The notes beneath the pieces were generated by a model. That model did not search any database. It was given only the letters and a program-made list of their open reading frames with translations, and had not been told where the DNA came from. Below, piece after piece: positions 1-8,288 of a DNA stretch of 49,674 nt. Position numbers and translations under genes: made by a program. Numbering within the stretch: position 1 is the first letter of the stretch; each line of letters begins with the position of its first letter. This DNA comes from Acidimicrobiales bacterium. Lineage in GTDB: Bacteria; Actinomycetota; Acidimicrobiia; Acidimicrobiales; JACCXE01. Location: the NCBI GenBank assembly GCA_035546775.1, contig DASZWD010000016.1, forward strand, positions 1 to 49,674, written 5' to 3'.

Positions 1-330
1 ACGGTGACGCAGTCGATCACCAACCACGGCAGCGTCGGCGTGCCGTCGGGGTTGGCGGACCTGCAACTCCCGAACGGCTTCCAGGTCACCTCCGTCAGCA
101 CCAGTCAGGGCACCTGCCCCGTCCAGACGCGGGCGCACTGCGACCTGGGCATCGTCGCCCCGGGCGCGACGGCCCAAGTCACCTACCAGCTCCGGGCGAG
201 CTCGACGATCGGCGGGTACTTGATCAATGCCACGACCGCCGGCGGCCTGTCGGACCCGAACACGTTGAACAACCGGGCCACACAACCAGTGATCGTCACC
301 GGCGGCATCAGCCAGATCGTCGGGATCGTG
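1..330 (+). repeat. Direct repeat copy 1 (matches 2161-2490)
   Basis: By eye, bases 1-300 differ from 2161-2460 at 12 positions (about 96% identity). The match then decays after about base 330. The repeat encodes the C-terminal beta-sandwich domain of two neighbouring paralogues and lies in the same frame in both. Confidence 0.9.
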
Positions 331-396
331 ACCCGGTTACTCGGCGCCGTCCTGGGGCAACCGCCGAGCGGAGCCTTTCAAACGCAACTGCGATGA
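1..396 (+). CDS. C-terminal fragment of a secreted repeat-type protein (5' end outside window)
   Basis: The reading frame is open from base 1 and stops at the TGA at 394-396, so only the last 131 codons of a longer gene are present. The visible part looks like a DUF11/CARDB-type beta-sandwich: it has the phrase SITNHGSVGVPSGLADLQLP and two cysteines (GTCPVQ and HCDLG). It ends in a hydrophobic stretch followed by a polar tail. It is almost identical to the C-terminus of the next gene, so the missing upstream part is probably also a CSLREA/beta-helix exoprotein. That is inference. Function is unknown; a cell-surface or secreted structural or adhesive role is plausible. Confidence 0.75.
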   Translation, partial: TVTQSITNHGSVGVPSGLADLQLPNGFQVTSVSTSQGTCPVQTRAHCDLGIVAPGATAQVTYQLRASSTIGGYLINATTAGGLSDPNTLNNRATQPVIVTGGISQIVGIVTRLLGAVLGQPPSGAFQTQLR

Positions 397-507
397 CAGA
401 GAAGTCGCCTGCCCCGTCTTGAGCGCGCCGTGGCGCTGGCGAAGGCATCGGCAAGGATCTGGCAAGGCGCGTTTCGTACGGTCCGTCGCATGGTGAATCG
501 GGGAACG

Positions 508-2514
508 ATGAGGCGGAGCGCGGTCGTGGCGGTATGCGGGCTTTTGGTCGCGGCCGGGGCGGTTGTGGGGGCGTCGGGGGCGGCGGCGGCGAACGCGCCG
601 ATCGTGGTCACGACGGCGGCGGACCACGACGACGGGGTCTGCGGCGTGCAGAGCGACTGCACGTTGCGGGAGGCGATCAAGAAGGCCAACGCGGATGTAG
701 GTGCGGACCAGATCAACTTCGCCATCGACAACGGCGGGCCCGCGACGATCGTCCTGTCGGGTACCACGTTGCCGCCGATCACCGACGCCGTCACCATCGA
801 CGGCAGCACGCAGCCGGGCTATGCCGGCACACCGCTGGTCGTCATCGACGGCAGCCAGGCGACTGAACACCCCTATGCGACGGTCGGCCTGGACGTACGC
901 GCCGCGGGCAGCACGATTCGCGCGCTGAGCGTGTGGCGGTTCAGCCTGTACGACGTTTTGCTCGAGGGCGGCAACGATCGTCTCGAAGCCAGCTACATCG
1001 GCACCCTCGATGGCACGACCCCGGAGGATTGGTCGTCCGGGGCGACGTTCGGCGTCGTGGTGTCGGGGCCGGGTGACGTGGTCGGCGGCACCGACGCGGG
1101 CGCGGGGAACGTGATCAACGGCGGGGTCAGCATCGGCGGCGCGCATGCGAGCGTCACGGTGGAGGGGAATCTGATCGGTACGGACGCGTCGGGTCATCAC
1201 CGCCTCGGCGACGGGGGCTCGATCCGCGTCTTGGGGACCGGTATAGGTACAGACGCGATCCGGCGCAACGTCGTCATCGGTTGCTTCGGTATCGGTCTGG
1301 ACGGGGACGCCGCCATGGTGACGGACAACTACGTCGGCACCGAGGCTGACGGCGACGCGTTTCGGCCGCCATTCGACGCCTGCGGGTATGACGGTGCCGT
1401 GGGGATCGCAGCCGATGGCTCCTCGCCCGCGACTATCGGTGGTCCGGGTCACGGCAACGTGATTGTCGGCTACTCGACGGGAATCAGCGTGACGGGCGGC
1501 TCGACGGTGCTGGGGAACTTCGTCGGCACCAACCGGCTCGGCACCGCGCAGCTGGGCAACGGGATCGGGATCGACTCGTATTGGTACAACGAGATTGGGG
1601 ACGGCTCTGCTGCGGGCGCGAATGTGATCGCGTTCAACGGCACCGGCGTGCGCGTCGGGGGCTCGGACGGCGACGCGCGGGTGCTTCGCAACGTCATCCG
1701 CAACAACGACGGCTTGGCCATCGACGTCCTGAACTACGACAATCAGCCGGGGGTCACCCCGAACGACAGTCTCGATGTGGACGGCATCACGAACTTCCCG
1801 GTGCTGTTGGCGTCTTCCGACAACGGGGGCCGCGTCGTGGGGCAACTCGACGCCGACACCGACGCTCACTACAACGTCGATATCTACTCGAACGCCACGT
1901 GTGACCCGTCGGGCCACGGCGAGGCCGAGACGTGGCTGGGCACGGTGCCGGTCACGACCGACGACCACGGTCACGCGGTCTTCGACGCCCACGGCCTCGC
2001 GGTGGCGCGGTCGCGTTATCTCACCGCGACGGCCACTGGCCGCCGGGGCACGAGCGAACTGTCGGCGTGCATGGCGACGCCGGGCTTCGATCCCAACGAC
2101 GGCGACCTTTCCACCGCCGTGACCAGCAGCACGTCGACCATGCAGGTCGGCGCGAGGTTCACGGTGACGCAGTCGATCACCAACCACGGCAGCGTCGGCG
2201 TGCCCTCGGGGTTGGCGGACCTGCAACTTCCGGATGGCTTCCAGGTCACCTCCGTCAGCACCAGCCAGGGCACCTGCCCCGTCCAGACGCGTCCCCACTG
2301 CGACCTGGGCATCGTCGCCCGGGGCGCGACGGCCCAAGTCACCTACCAGCTCCGGGCGAGCTCGACGATCGGCGGGTACTTGATCAACGCTACGACCGCC
2401 GGCGGCCTGTCGGACCCGAACACGTCGAACAACCGGGCCACACAACCAGTGATCGTCACCGGCGGCATCACCCAGATCGTCGGGATCGTCATCCGACTGA
2501 TCGGGCTGCTCTAG
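508..2514 (+). CDS. Secreted CSLREA-domain right-handed beta-helix protein
   Basis: This is a predicted exported protein of 668 residues. A signal peptide (RR, hydrophobic stretch, AAAANA) occupies about residues 1-29. A CSLREA-type motif, CTLREAI, lies near residues 51-57. The middle has many G/N/I-rich repeats such as VIGCFGIGLDG and GNGIGI, typical of right-handed parallel beta-helix proteins. The last about 110 residues are a DUF11/CARDB-like sandwich duplicated in the preceding gene. The ATG at 508 has GGGGA shortly upstream and starts a canonical signal peptide. Earlier in-frame starts exist at 490 (ATG) and 430 (GTG). The function is unknown; beta-helix proteins are often adhesins or polysaccharide-active. 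It converges on the XRE gene, sharing the CTAG at the stop. Confidence 0.8.
   Translation: MRRSAVVAVCGLLVAAGAVVGASGAAAANAPIVVTTAADHDDGVCGVQSDCTLREAIKKANADVGADQINFAIDNGGPATIVLSGTTLPPITDAVTIDGSTQPGYAGTPLVVIDGSQATEHPYATVGLDVRAAGSTIRALSVWRFSLYDVLLEGGNDRLEASYIGTLDGTTPEDWSSGATFGVVVSGPGDVVGGTDAGAGNVINGGVSIGGAHASVTVEGNLIGTDASGHHRLGDGGSIRVLGTGIGTDAIRRNVVIGCFGIGLDGDAAMVTDNYVGTEADGDAFRPPFDACGYDGAVGIAADGSSPATIGGPGHGNVIVGYSTGISVTGGSTVLGNFVGTNRLGTAQLGNGIGIDSYWYNEIGDGSAAGANVIAFNGTGVRVGGSDGDARVLRNVIRNNDGLAIDVLNYDNQPGVTPNDSLDVDGITNFPVLLASSDNGGRVVGQLDADTDAHYNVDIYSNATCDPSGHGEAETWLGTVPVTTDDHGHAVFDAHGLAVARSRYLTATATGRRGTSELSACMATPGFDPNDGDLSTAVTSSTSTMQVGARFTVTQSITNHGSVGVPSGLADLQLPDGFQVTSVSTSQGTCPVQTRPHCDLGIVARGATAQVTYQLRASSTIGGYLINATTAGGLSDPNTSNNRATQPVIVTGGITQIVGIVIRLIGLL
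2161..2490 (+). repeat. Direct repeat copy 2 (matches 1-330)
   Basis: This is the second copy of the sequence at 1-330, offset by exactly 2160 bases. It encodes the C-terminal domain of the beta-helix protein. The differences are a mix of silent and amino-acid-changing substitutions with no gaps. Confidence 0.9.
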
Positions 2515-3284
2515 GAGACCGTCACCCGCGTGAGCGCGGACGCCGTTGCCTCGTCGGCGGGCAGAAAGGTTTCGATCGCGAGTTCCGAGGTGGTGGCGTC
2601 GACGGCGCTGCCGAACGTTGCAATCAAGTTGACGAAGCGCAGCGTGTCGCCGCCGCGCTCGAGTTCCATCGTGACCGCGAGTCCGGTGTCGCCTTCGGGG
2701 GCGTCGCCGAGGCGGTCGCCGGCGTACCCGCGCAACTCGTCGGCCAACGCGACGAGCACCGGGTCACCCAGCGCGTCGATCTGGCGTTGCAGGTTGTTCA
2801 GCACGTGATGGGCCATGACACCGAGGTTGGTGATGCGCGGCGCCATCCCGTCGGGGTGCAGGCACACGCGCAGCACGTTCAGCGGCGGCTCGAGGAGCTG
2901 CGGCGCGACGTCTTCGCTGAAGATGAGCGACGCCTTGTTGGCGAGCACCAGGTTCCAGTGCCGGTCGACCACCAGCGCCGGCCACGGCTCGTGCGCCGCC
3001 AGCACGCGCTCGATCGCCGCGAGGGTGTCGCGCTGTTCGGGCGCGTCGAGCGGCGCGTCGCCGAAGACGGGCGCGAACCCCGCGGCGAGCAGCAGGTGGT
3101 TGGTGTCGCGCATGGGCACGTCGAGGGCGCGGGCGAGGTGGAGCAGCAACTCACGGCTGGGCTGGGCGCGTCCCGTCTCGACGAAGCTGAGGTGGCGGGT
3201 CGACACGCCCGCCTTGTTGGAGAGTTCGAGTTGGCTCAAGCGACGATGGTTCCGCCACTGGCGCAGCAACGTCGGTGCGGTCAT
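2511..3284 (-). CDS. XRE-family regulator with MmyB-like ligand-binding domain
   Basis: This is a 257-residue DNA-binding regulator. Residues 6-60 form an XRE helix-turn-helix (RRLSQLELSNKAGVSTRHLS). Residues about 88-250 match the MmyB-like ligand-binding domain, with the typical phrase HEPWPALVVDRHWNLV and a later LRVCLHPDG. The ATG at 3284 gives the usual family N-terminus MTAPTLLRQWR. A longer upstream frame is arginine-rich and looks spurious. In actinobacteria such regulators often control an adjacent oxidoreductase gene. Here the divergent neighbour is an MDMPI-family enzyme, 86 bases away, which is a plausible target. The ligand is unknown. Confidence 0.88.
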   Translation of the reverse strand: MTAPTLLRQWRNHRRLSQLELSNKAGVSTRHLSFVETGRAQPSRELLLHLARALDVPMRDTNHLLLAAGFAPVFGDAPLDAPEQRDTLAAIERVLAAHEPWPALVVDRHWNLVLANKASLIFSEDVAPQLLEPPLNVLRVCLHPDGMAPRITNLGVMAHHVLNNLQRQIDALGDPVLVALADELRGYAGDRLGDAPEGDTGLAVTMELERGGDTLRFVNLIATFGSAVDATTSELAIETFLPADEATASALTRVTVS

Positions 3285-3370
3285 GGAACGCAAGGTAATG
3301 AAACTCTTACACCGCGACCATGACGTGACAGGTAATTGGATCCGTGACGCCGCCGGCGCACGGTGGCCGC

Positions 3371-4039
3371 ATGGCACCCATCCAATCCCGTGAAGAGCTC
3401 CTCGACGCGTTCGAGCAAGGACTCGCCCGCTTCTCCGCGCTCGTACGTCCCCTGACCGCCGGGCAACTGACGACGCCCAGCCGATGCGACGGCTGGACCG
3501 TCGGCGACGTCGCCGGTCACTTCGTCGGATCGATCGTCGAGATCGCCGCCGGCCAGGTCGAAGGGCAGGGCACGCCCGAGGTGACCCAGCGTCAGGCCGA
3601 AGAGCGGCGCGGCCGTAGTGGCGCACAGCTCGCCGACGAACTCGACGGCGTGCGCGCCGCCGCCCCGGCGCTCGTCGCCGCCTTCCCGCCCGACGCGTGG
3701 GATGCGCCGCTGCCCAACTTCGACGGCACCCTCGCCGAAGGCGTCGAAGCCCTCGTGTTCGACGGCGCCGTCCACGCCGACGACATCGACGACGCCCTCG
3801 GCCTCGGCCACCATCCGTCGCCGGCCGAACTGCTCGCCGCGCTCAGCCACGTGGCGTTCCATCTCGAAGCGCAGGGTTGGGGTCCGGCGACGCTGGCCCT
3901 CGACGGCGTGCCTGAGATCGACGTCAAGGGCGGCGGCGAGCGCATCACCGGCAATCCAGGCCTGTTCGTCCTGGCGGCGACGGGTCGCGGCAATCCTGCC
4001 GATTTCGGCTGCGACGCCACGCTGAACATCTACCGCTGA
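3371..4039 (+). CDS. Mycothiol-dependent maleylpyruvate isomerase family protein
   Basis: This is a 222-residue DinB/MDMPI-fold protein. The N-terminal helix bundle has the family hallmark CDGWTVGDVAGH, with His50 as the likely first metal ligand. A DxxxH pair (Asp131, His135) in VFDGAVHADD stands where maleylpyruvate isomerase has ExxxH. Family members use mycothiol or bind metal and act in detoxification or aromatic catabolism; the substrate here cannot be told. The ATG at 3371 follows GGTGG at a suitable distance. A GTG at 3344 is an alternative start adding nine residues. The gene lies divergent to the XRE regulator and just upstream of an SDR gene. Confidence 0.8.
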   Translation: MAPIQSREELLDAFEQGLARFSALVRPLTAGQLTTPSRCDGWTVGDVAGHFVGSIVEIAAGQVEGQGTPEVTQRQAEERRGRSGAQLADELDGVRAAAPALVAAFPPDAWDAPLPNFDGTLAEGVEALVFDGAVHADDIDDALGLGHHPSPAELLAALSHVAFHLEAQGWGPATLALDGVPEIDVKGGGERITGNPGLFVLAATGRGNPADFGCDATLNIYR

Positions 4040-4078
4040 GTAGGCATCCATACCGCGCGGTATCTAGGCTGCCGCCCC

Positions 4079-4972
4079 ATGTCTGACCTCTCTTTTGACG
4101 GCAAGGTGGCAATCATCACTGGCGCGGGTGGCGGTCTCGGCCGCTCGCACGCCCTCGAGTTGGCGCGTCGCGGTGCGCTGGTCGTGGTCAACGACCTCGG
4201 TGGCGCCACCGACGGCACCGGGTCCTCGCAGACCGCGGCGCAGACCGTCGTCGACGAGATCAAGGCGGCGGGCGGCGAAGCCGTGCCGAACTACGACAGC
4301 GTGGCCACGCCCGAGGGCGGCGAGGCAATCGTGCAGACGGCGATCGACGCCTTCGGCCGCATCGACATCGTCGTCAACAACGCCGGCATCCTGCGCGACA
4401 AGTCGTTCCACAACATGACGCCCGACCTCGTCGACCCCGTCATCGACGTGCACCTCAAGGGTGCGTTCAACGTGACCCGCCCGGCGTACATCCGCATGAA
4501 GGAGCAGGGCTACGGGCGCATCGTGAACACGTCGTCGCCCGCCGGCGTCTTCGGCAACTTCGGCCAGACCAACTACGGCGCCGCCAAGATGGGTCTCGTC
4601 GGCTTCACCCGCGTGCTCGCCGTCGAAGGGGCGAAGAACAACATCAAGGCCAACGCCATCGCGCCCGTCGCCAAGACGCGCATGACCGAGGACCTGCTCG
4701 GCCCGATGGCCGACAACCTGCTGCCCGAGCACATCACGCCGATCGTGGCCTTCCTCGCCCACGAGGACTGCCCGGTGACGGGCGAGCTGTATTCGTGCGG
4801 TGGCGGCCGCGTCGCCCGCATCTTCATCGCCGTCGGTCCGGGCTACACCAACAAGGAACTGACGCTCGAAGACGTGCGCGACAACTTCGACCAGATCCGC
4901 AGCGAGGACGATTACATCGTGCCGTCGAGCATCAGCGAGGACACGATGCTGATGATCAAAGCGCTTAGCTGA
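4079..4972 (+). CDS. SDR dehydrogenase, MFE-2-type (3R)-hydroxyacyl-CoA dehydrogenase
   Basis: This is a 297-residue short-chain dehydrogenase. It has the NAD(P) motif TGAGGGLG (residues 14-21), NNAG (100-103), the catalytic Ser153 in NTSSPAG, and Tyr166/Lys170 in NYGAAK. The phrases VVNDLGG, GNFGQTNYGAAK and NAIAPVAKTRMTE, and the extended C-terminus, resemble the dehydrogenase unit of peroxisomal multifunctional enzyme 2. That enzyme oxidises (3R)-hydroxyacyl-CoA in beta-oxidation of long-chain or sterol side-chain acyl-CoAs. No hydratase domain is fused. It overlaps the convergent lipoprotein gene by eight bases. Confidence 0.88.
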   Translation: MSDLSFDGKVAIITGAGGGLGRSHALELARRGALVVVNDLGGATDGTGSSQTAAQTVVDEIKAAGGEAVPNYDSVATPEGGEAIVQTAIDAFGRIDIVVNNAGILRDKSFHNMTPDLVDPVIDVHLKGAFNVTRPAYIRMKEQGYGRIVNTSSPAGVFGNFGQTNYGAAKMGLVGFTRVLAVEGAKNNIKANAIAPVAKTRMTEDLLGPMADNLLPEHITPIVAFLAHEDCPVTGELYSCGGGRVARIFIAVGPGYTNKELTLEDVRDNFDQIRSEDDYIVPSSISEDTMLMIKALS

Positions 4973-6335
4973 CGACGATCTGGCCGATCATCTGCGGGTG
5001 CACCAAGCACGCGTAGTTGTAGGTGCCCGGTTTCGTGATGCGCAGGGTGTAATCGAGCTCGCTGTCGTTGCCGACGAGGCCCGATGACCAGAACCCGGTG
5101 CCGTCGTAGGTGCCCCCGTCGATCTTCTTCGTCGCGCTCTGATCGGCCGGCGGCGGCGTTGCCCCGCCGGCAGCGCGGCGTGTCTTCGGGTTGAAGCGCA
5201 CTTTGTTGGCGCTGAACTCGAGGATGGGGAAGTAGGCCGGCACGTCGAAGCTGATGGTGTGCGCGCCTGACACCTTCCAGGTGATGGGCGCGCCAGCCTT
5301 CACGTGCAGGGTGCGCGGCACGAACTCGTTGACTGATCCGTGGATATCCGTGGGAAGGCCGGCGAAGGGACCCTTGATCTTCGAACCATGGAAGCGAGCG
5401 GCATTGCTCTGAACCGCAGTGCGGTACGCCGCCACCATCGGTGCCACTACCGCCTCTGCCTCCTGCCGGCCTTGATGCGCGACCGTTGACGCTGACGGGG
5501 TTTTCGTGCCGGGCTTGACGACGTCGACCTCCACGCTTTGGTCGGGTCCGTGGATCGCGCAGTAGAAGAAGTACTTGCCCGGCTTCGTGGTGGTGGCGAT
5601 CTTCATCCGGTAGGTGTTGCCGCGCGGGCCGTCGTACGGGATCACGCCGCTGTTGTAGAAGGCGTACTTCCCGTCGAACGCGGGCTGGTGACGCTGCGCC
5701 GCCGTGCACGACTGGTTGGGGTCCTCGGGCGGCGCGCCGGTCTTGAGGTAGCACGGCCGCGCCACGTTCTGGTTGATGTTGTCGTTGTCGTCGGTCGCGC
5801 TCGGGAGCGACCCGAACGAACTGGCCGACAAACGGTCGACCAGATCGTTCACCTCACTGAACGGCATGTCCGGCGGGTTGTCGATGTCGGGCAGATCGGG
5901 GTACGCGGCGCGCAGCCCGCGCCAGTCGGCGAGCACCTTGTCACGCGTCGCGGCCGGCTTGGCGGCCTTGAGTGCGGCGGCGAACTGTTGGAAGGTGGCG
6001 TCGCCGGGGTCGTCGGGATTGACCATCGACGTGTTCTTGGCCGCGAGCTCGGTGTAGCTGTCGAACAGCGCGAACCACTGCTTCGACTTGCGCAGCGCCT
6101 CGCTGGGGAACGCGCCGCCGGTGATGGTGTGCGGCTCGCCCGTCCACGTCTGGTGAAACGCGACGGTTTGTCCGGGCGTGACCGTGACCTTGGCCGGGAA
6201 GTACTTCGCGACGAACACGGCGACGTTGTCCGGGCTGAAGTCGACTAGCACCTGGCGTTCGTCGCCCCCACCGCTTGTACTGCAGGCGGAGAGAAGTGTT
6301 ACGAATGCGGCGACCACCGCGAACTTGCGAAGCAT
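4965..6335 (-). CDS. Two-cupredoxin-domain lipoprotein (copy A)
   Basis: This is a 456-residue exported lipoprotein with lipobox LLSAC (Cys18). It contains two plastocyanin-like halves. The first has His69 in GEPHT, but its C-x2-H loop (Cys259, His262 in FFYCAIHG) comes about 190 residues later, so the domain is split by a long helical insert. That loop has no Met nearby; Gln266 could be an axial ligand. The second half has His359 and an amicyanin-like loop, CLVHPQM (Cys443, His446, Met449). Cys195 and Cys210 may form a disulfide. It is a likely extracytoplasmic electron carrier or copper-binding protein. A homologue lies at 20383-21630. The start is only 11 bases from the divergent flavoenzyme gene. 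Confidence 0.82.
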   Translation of the reverse strand: MLRKFAVVAAFVTLLSACSTSGGGDERQVLVDFSPDNVAVFVAKYFPAKVTVTPGQTVAFHQTWTGEPHTITGGAFPSEALRKSKQWFALFDSYTELAAKNTSMVNPDDPGDATFQQFAAALKAAKPAATRDKVLADWRGLRAAYPDLPDIDNPPDMPFSEVNDLVDRLSASSFGSLPSATDDNDNINQNVARPCYLKTGAPPEDPNQSCTAAQRHQPAFDGKYAFYNSGVIPYDGPRGNTYRMKIATTTKPGKYFFYCAIHGPDQSVEVDVVKPGTKTPSASTVAHQGRQEAEAVVAPMVAAYRTAVQSNAARFHGSKIKGPFAGLPTDIHGSVNEFVPRTLHVKAGAPITWKVSGAHTISFDVPAYFPILEFSANKVRFNPKTRRAAGGATPPPADQSATKKIDGGTYDGTGFWSSGLVGNDSELDYTLRITKPGTYNYACLVHPQMIGQIVVS

Positions 6336-6346
6336 GGATTGACCTT

Positions 6347-7609
6347 ATGACAGGTGTACTGCGGACGCCGCTGACCATCGGATCGATGACGGTGCGCAAC
6401 CGCCTCTACCGCGCCCCGGTGCTCGAGGGCGTGGGCGACGGCCCCGACGCCGGCGACAAGTACGCCGCGCACTTCGTCGAGAACGCGCGCCACGGCGTCG
6501 GCATGATCGTGCAGGGCTCGACGTGCATCGCCCGCGAAGGCCGCACTGGGCCGGGCATGTCATGCGCCGACACGCGCGAAAAGGTGATGAGGTTCGCCCC
6601 CATGGTCGACGCGGTGCACGCGGCGGGCGCGGCGATCGTGCTCCAGCTGGGCCACGGAGGGCTCTACGCCATCGAGGCGTGGCAGGAGCCGTACGCCTCG
6701 CAGCGCCAAGGTCCCTTGCTGGCGGCGTCGAAACCACCGTGGCCGATTCGGGCGGCGTTCCGCGGCGTGCCGGTGCACGCGCTCACCACCGACGAAGTGC
6801 GCCAGCTGGCGACGACGTACGGACGCGCCGCCGCCTGGGGCCGCGAAGCCGGTTACGACGCCGTCCAACTCGGCAACGCCAATGCCAAGTTGCTCGACCA
6901 GTTCCTGTCGCCGTTCTACAACCGTCGCACCGACGAATTCGGCGGTTCGCTCGACAACCGCGCCCGCGTGCTGCGGCTCATTCGCGAGGAGGTGGCGCGC
7001 CACGCCGGCGCCGACTACCCCTGCCTCGTGAAGGTGCCCTGCGAGTTCGGCGGCCTACCCGGCACGAAGCACATCGGCTTCGACGACGCCCTGCGCCTGG
7101 CGACGCTGTTCGAAGAATGGGGCTTCGACGCGGTGACGCCCGTCGAAGTCGGCGTGTTCCCCGACACGATCCTGTGCCGCGGCGGCGTGCCCGACGGTCT
7201 GTGGACCAACAACGGCATGAAGAACCGCTTCGAGAAGACGGCGCCGAAGCGCTTCCGGCGTGCCGTGGTCAAAGCCGGTGCGTGGTACGGCGGCAAGCGG
7301 GCCCCGTTCGAGCCCGTGTGGAACCGCGAGCTGTTCCGTGCCGTCAAGCAGCGGGTGCGCATTCCGGTCTTCGCGGTCGGCGGCATCCGCACGGCCGACG
7401 AGGTCAACGCCATTCTCGACGCCGGCGACGCCGACGTGGTCGGCATCGGCCGTCCGTTCTACGCCGAGCCCGACTTGGCCGAACGCATCCTCGGCGGCGA
7501 CGCCACGCCCCGGCTGTGCCTCAACTCCAACAAGTGCGTGTCGGCTCAGATGCTCGGCATGCGCGGCGTCTGTTACAACCCCGCGGTCACGAAGAAGCCG
7601 AGTCGCTGA
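6347..7609 (+). CDS. Old Yellow Enzyme-family NADH:flavin oxidoreductase homologue with altered active site
   Basis: This is a 420-residue TIM-barrel flavoenzyme with N-terminus LRTPLTIGSMTVRNRLYRAP, LLDQFLSPFYNRRTDEFGGS, and the FMN-phosphate segment VFAVGGIRTADEV followed by VGIGRPFYAEPDLA. Where family members have a conserved H-x-x-[HN] after the fifth strand (EIHGAHGYL), this one reads QLGNANAKL, so the first His is Gly176 and the second position is Asn179. A C-x5-C-x11-C set near the C-terminus recalls the Fe-S site of 2,4-dienoyl-CoA reductases but lacks one cysteine. The substrate is therefore uncertain. The ATG at 6347 gives the standard N-terminus. The 3' end overlaps the convergent ABC gene by 23 bases. 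Confidence 0.82.
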   Translation: MTGVLRTPLTIGSMTVRNRLYRAPVLEGVGDGPDAGDKYAAHFVENARHGVGMIVQGSTCIAREGRTGPGMSCADTREKVMRFAPMVDAVHAAGAAIVLQLGHGGLYAIEAWQEPYASQRQGPLLAASKPPWPIRAAFRGVPVHALTTDEVRQLATTYGRAAAWGREAGYDAVQLGNANAKLLDQFLSPFYNRRTDEFGGSLDNRARVLRLIREEVARHAGADYPCLVKVPCEFGGLPGTKHIGFDDALRLATLFEEWGFDAVTPVEVGVFPDTILCRGGVPDGLWTNNGMKNRFEKTAPKRFRRAVVKAGAWYGGKRAPFEPVWNRELFRAVKQRVRIPVFAVGGIRTADEVNAILDAGDADVVGIGRPFYAEPDLAERILGGDATPRLCLNSNKCVSAQMLGMRGVCYNPAVTKKPSR

Positions 7610-8288
7610 CGATCTTGCCGTCGCGCAGCGCCACGCGGCGTTTGGCGCGTTCGGCCACTTCGACGGCGTGGGTGATCAGCACGACGGTCACTTCGTCTTC
7701 GCCGAGCGTGCCGAGGATCTCGACGATCTCGTTGGTCGTGGCGGTGTCGAGGTTGCCCGTCGGCTCGTCGGCCAGCAGCACGCGCGGCCGGTTCACCAAG
7801 GCGCGGGCGATGGCGACGCGCTGCTGCTCGCCGCCCGACAGCGTCGAGGGCAGGTGGTCGAGACGATCGCCAAGGCCAACCTGCTGCAACATCGACGTGC
7901 TGCGCGCCAGCCGTTCCTGCTTCGACACGCCGCTGGGTGCCAGCGCCAGCGCGACGTTGTCGACCGCGGTCAATGTCGGGATGAGGTTGAAGTGCTGGAA
8001 CACGAAGCCGATCGCCTTGTTGCGCAGCGCCGTGAGTTCGGTGTCACCCAGCGTGCCGAGGTCTTCACCGTCGAGTTCGACGCGTCCACTGGTTGCCCGT
8101 TCGAGCCCGCCGATCAGCTGGAGCAGCGTCGACTTGCCCGAGCCGCTCGGTCCTTCGATGGCGATGAATTCGCCCGGAGCGATCGACAGCGTGATGCCGT
8201 CGACGGCCCGCACGTCGCCGCCGCCCGTCTTGTAGACGCGCGAGACGTCGTCCAGCAGGTAGCGCGGCTGCGTGGTGACGATGCTCAT
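7587..8288 (-). CDS. ABC transporter ATP-binding protein, LolD/MacB type
   Basis: This is a 233-residue ATPase with Walker A GPSGSGKS (residues 46-53), the Q-loop FVFQHFNL, signature LSGGEQ (150-155), Walker B VLLADEP (170-176) and the His switch in LITHA. These features and its length match the LolD/MacB/YknY family, which powers mechanotransmission-type exporters with an FtsX-like permease. Its start overlaps the stop of the permease gene by four bases (ATGA at 8285-8288), so the two genes are translationally coupled. The cargo is not indicated by the sequence. Confidence 0.92.
   Translation of the reverse strand: MSIVTTQPRYLLDDVSRVYKTGGGDVRAVDGITLSIAPGEFIAIEGPSGSGKSTLLQLIGGLERATSGRVELDGEDLGTLGDTELTALRNKAIGFVFQHFNLIPTLTAVDNVALALAPSGVSKQERLARSTSMLQQVGLGDRLDHLPSTLSGGEQQRVAIARALVNRPRVLLADEPTGNLDTATTNEIVEILGTLGEDEVTVVLITHAVEVAERAKRRVALRDGKIVSDSASS

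Noticed and set aside
337-2445. Long minus-strand open frame of about 700 codons opposite the beta-helix gene
   Set aside because: It is Arg/Ala/Asp-rich and has no motif or ribosome-binding site. It is the usual antisense shadow of a GC-rich gene, whereas the plus frame has a signal peptide and CSLREA domain.
3285-3370. GTAA-N8-TTAC inverted repeat between the XRE regulator and the MDMPI gene as an operator
   Set aside because: The arms are only four bases and do not extend, so chance is likely.
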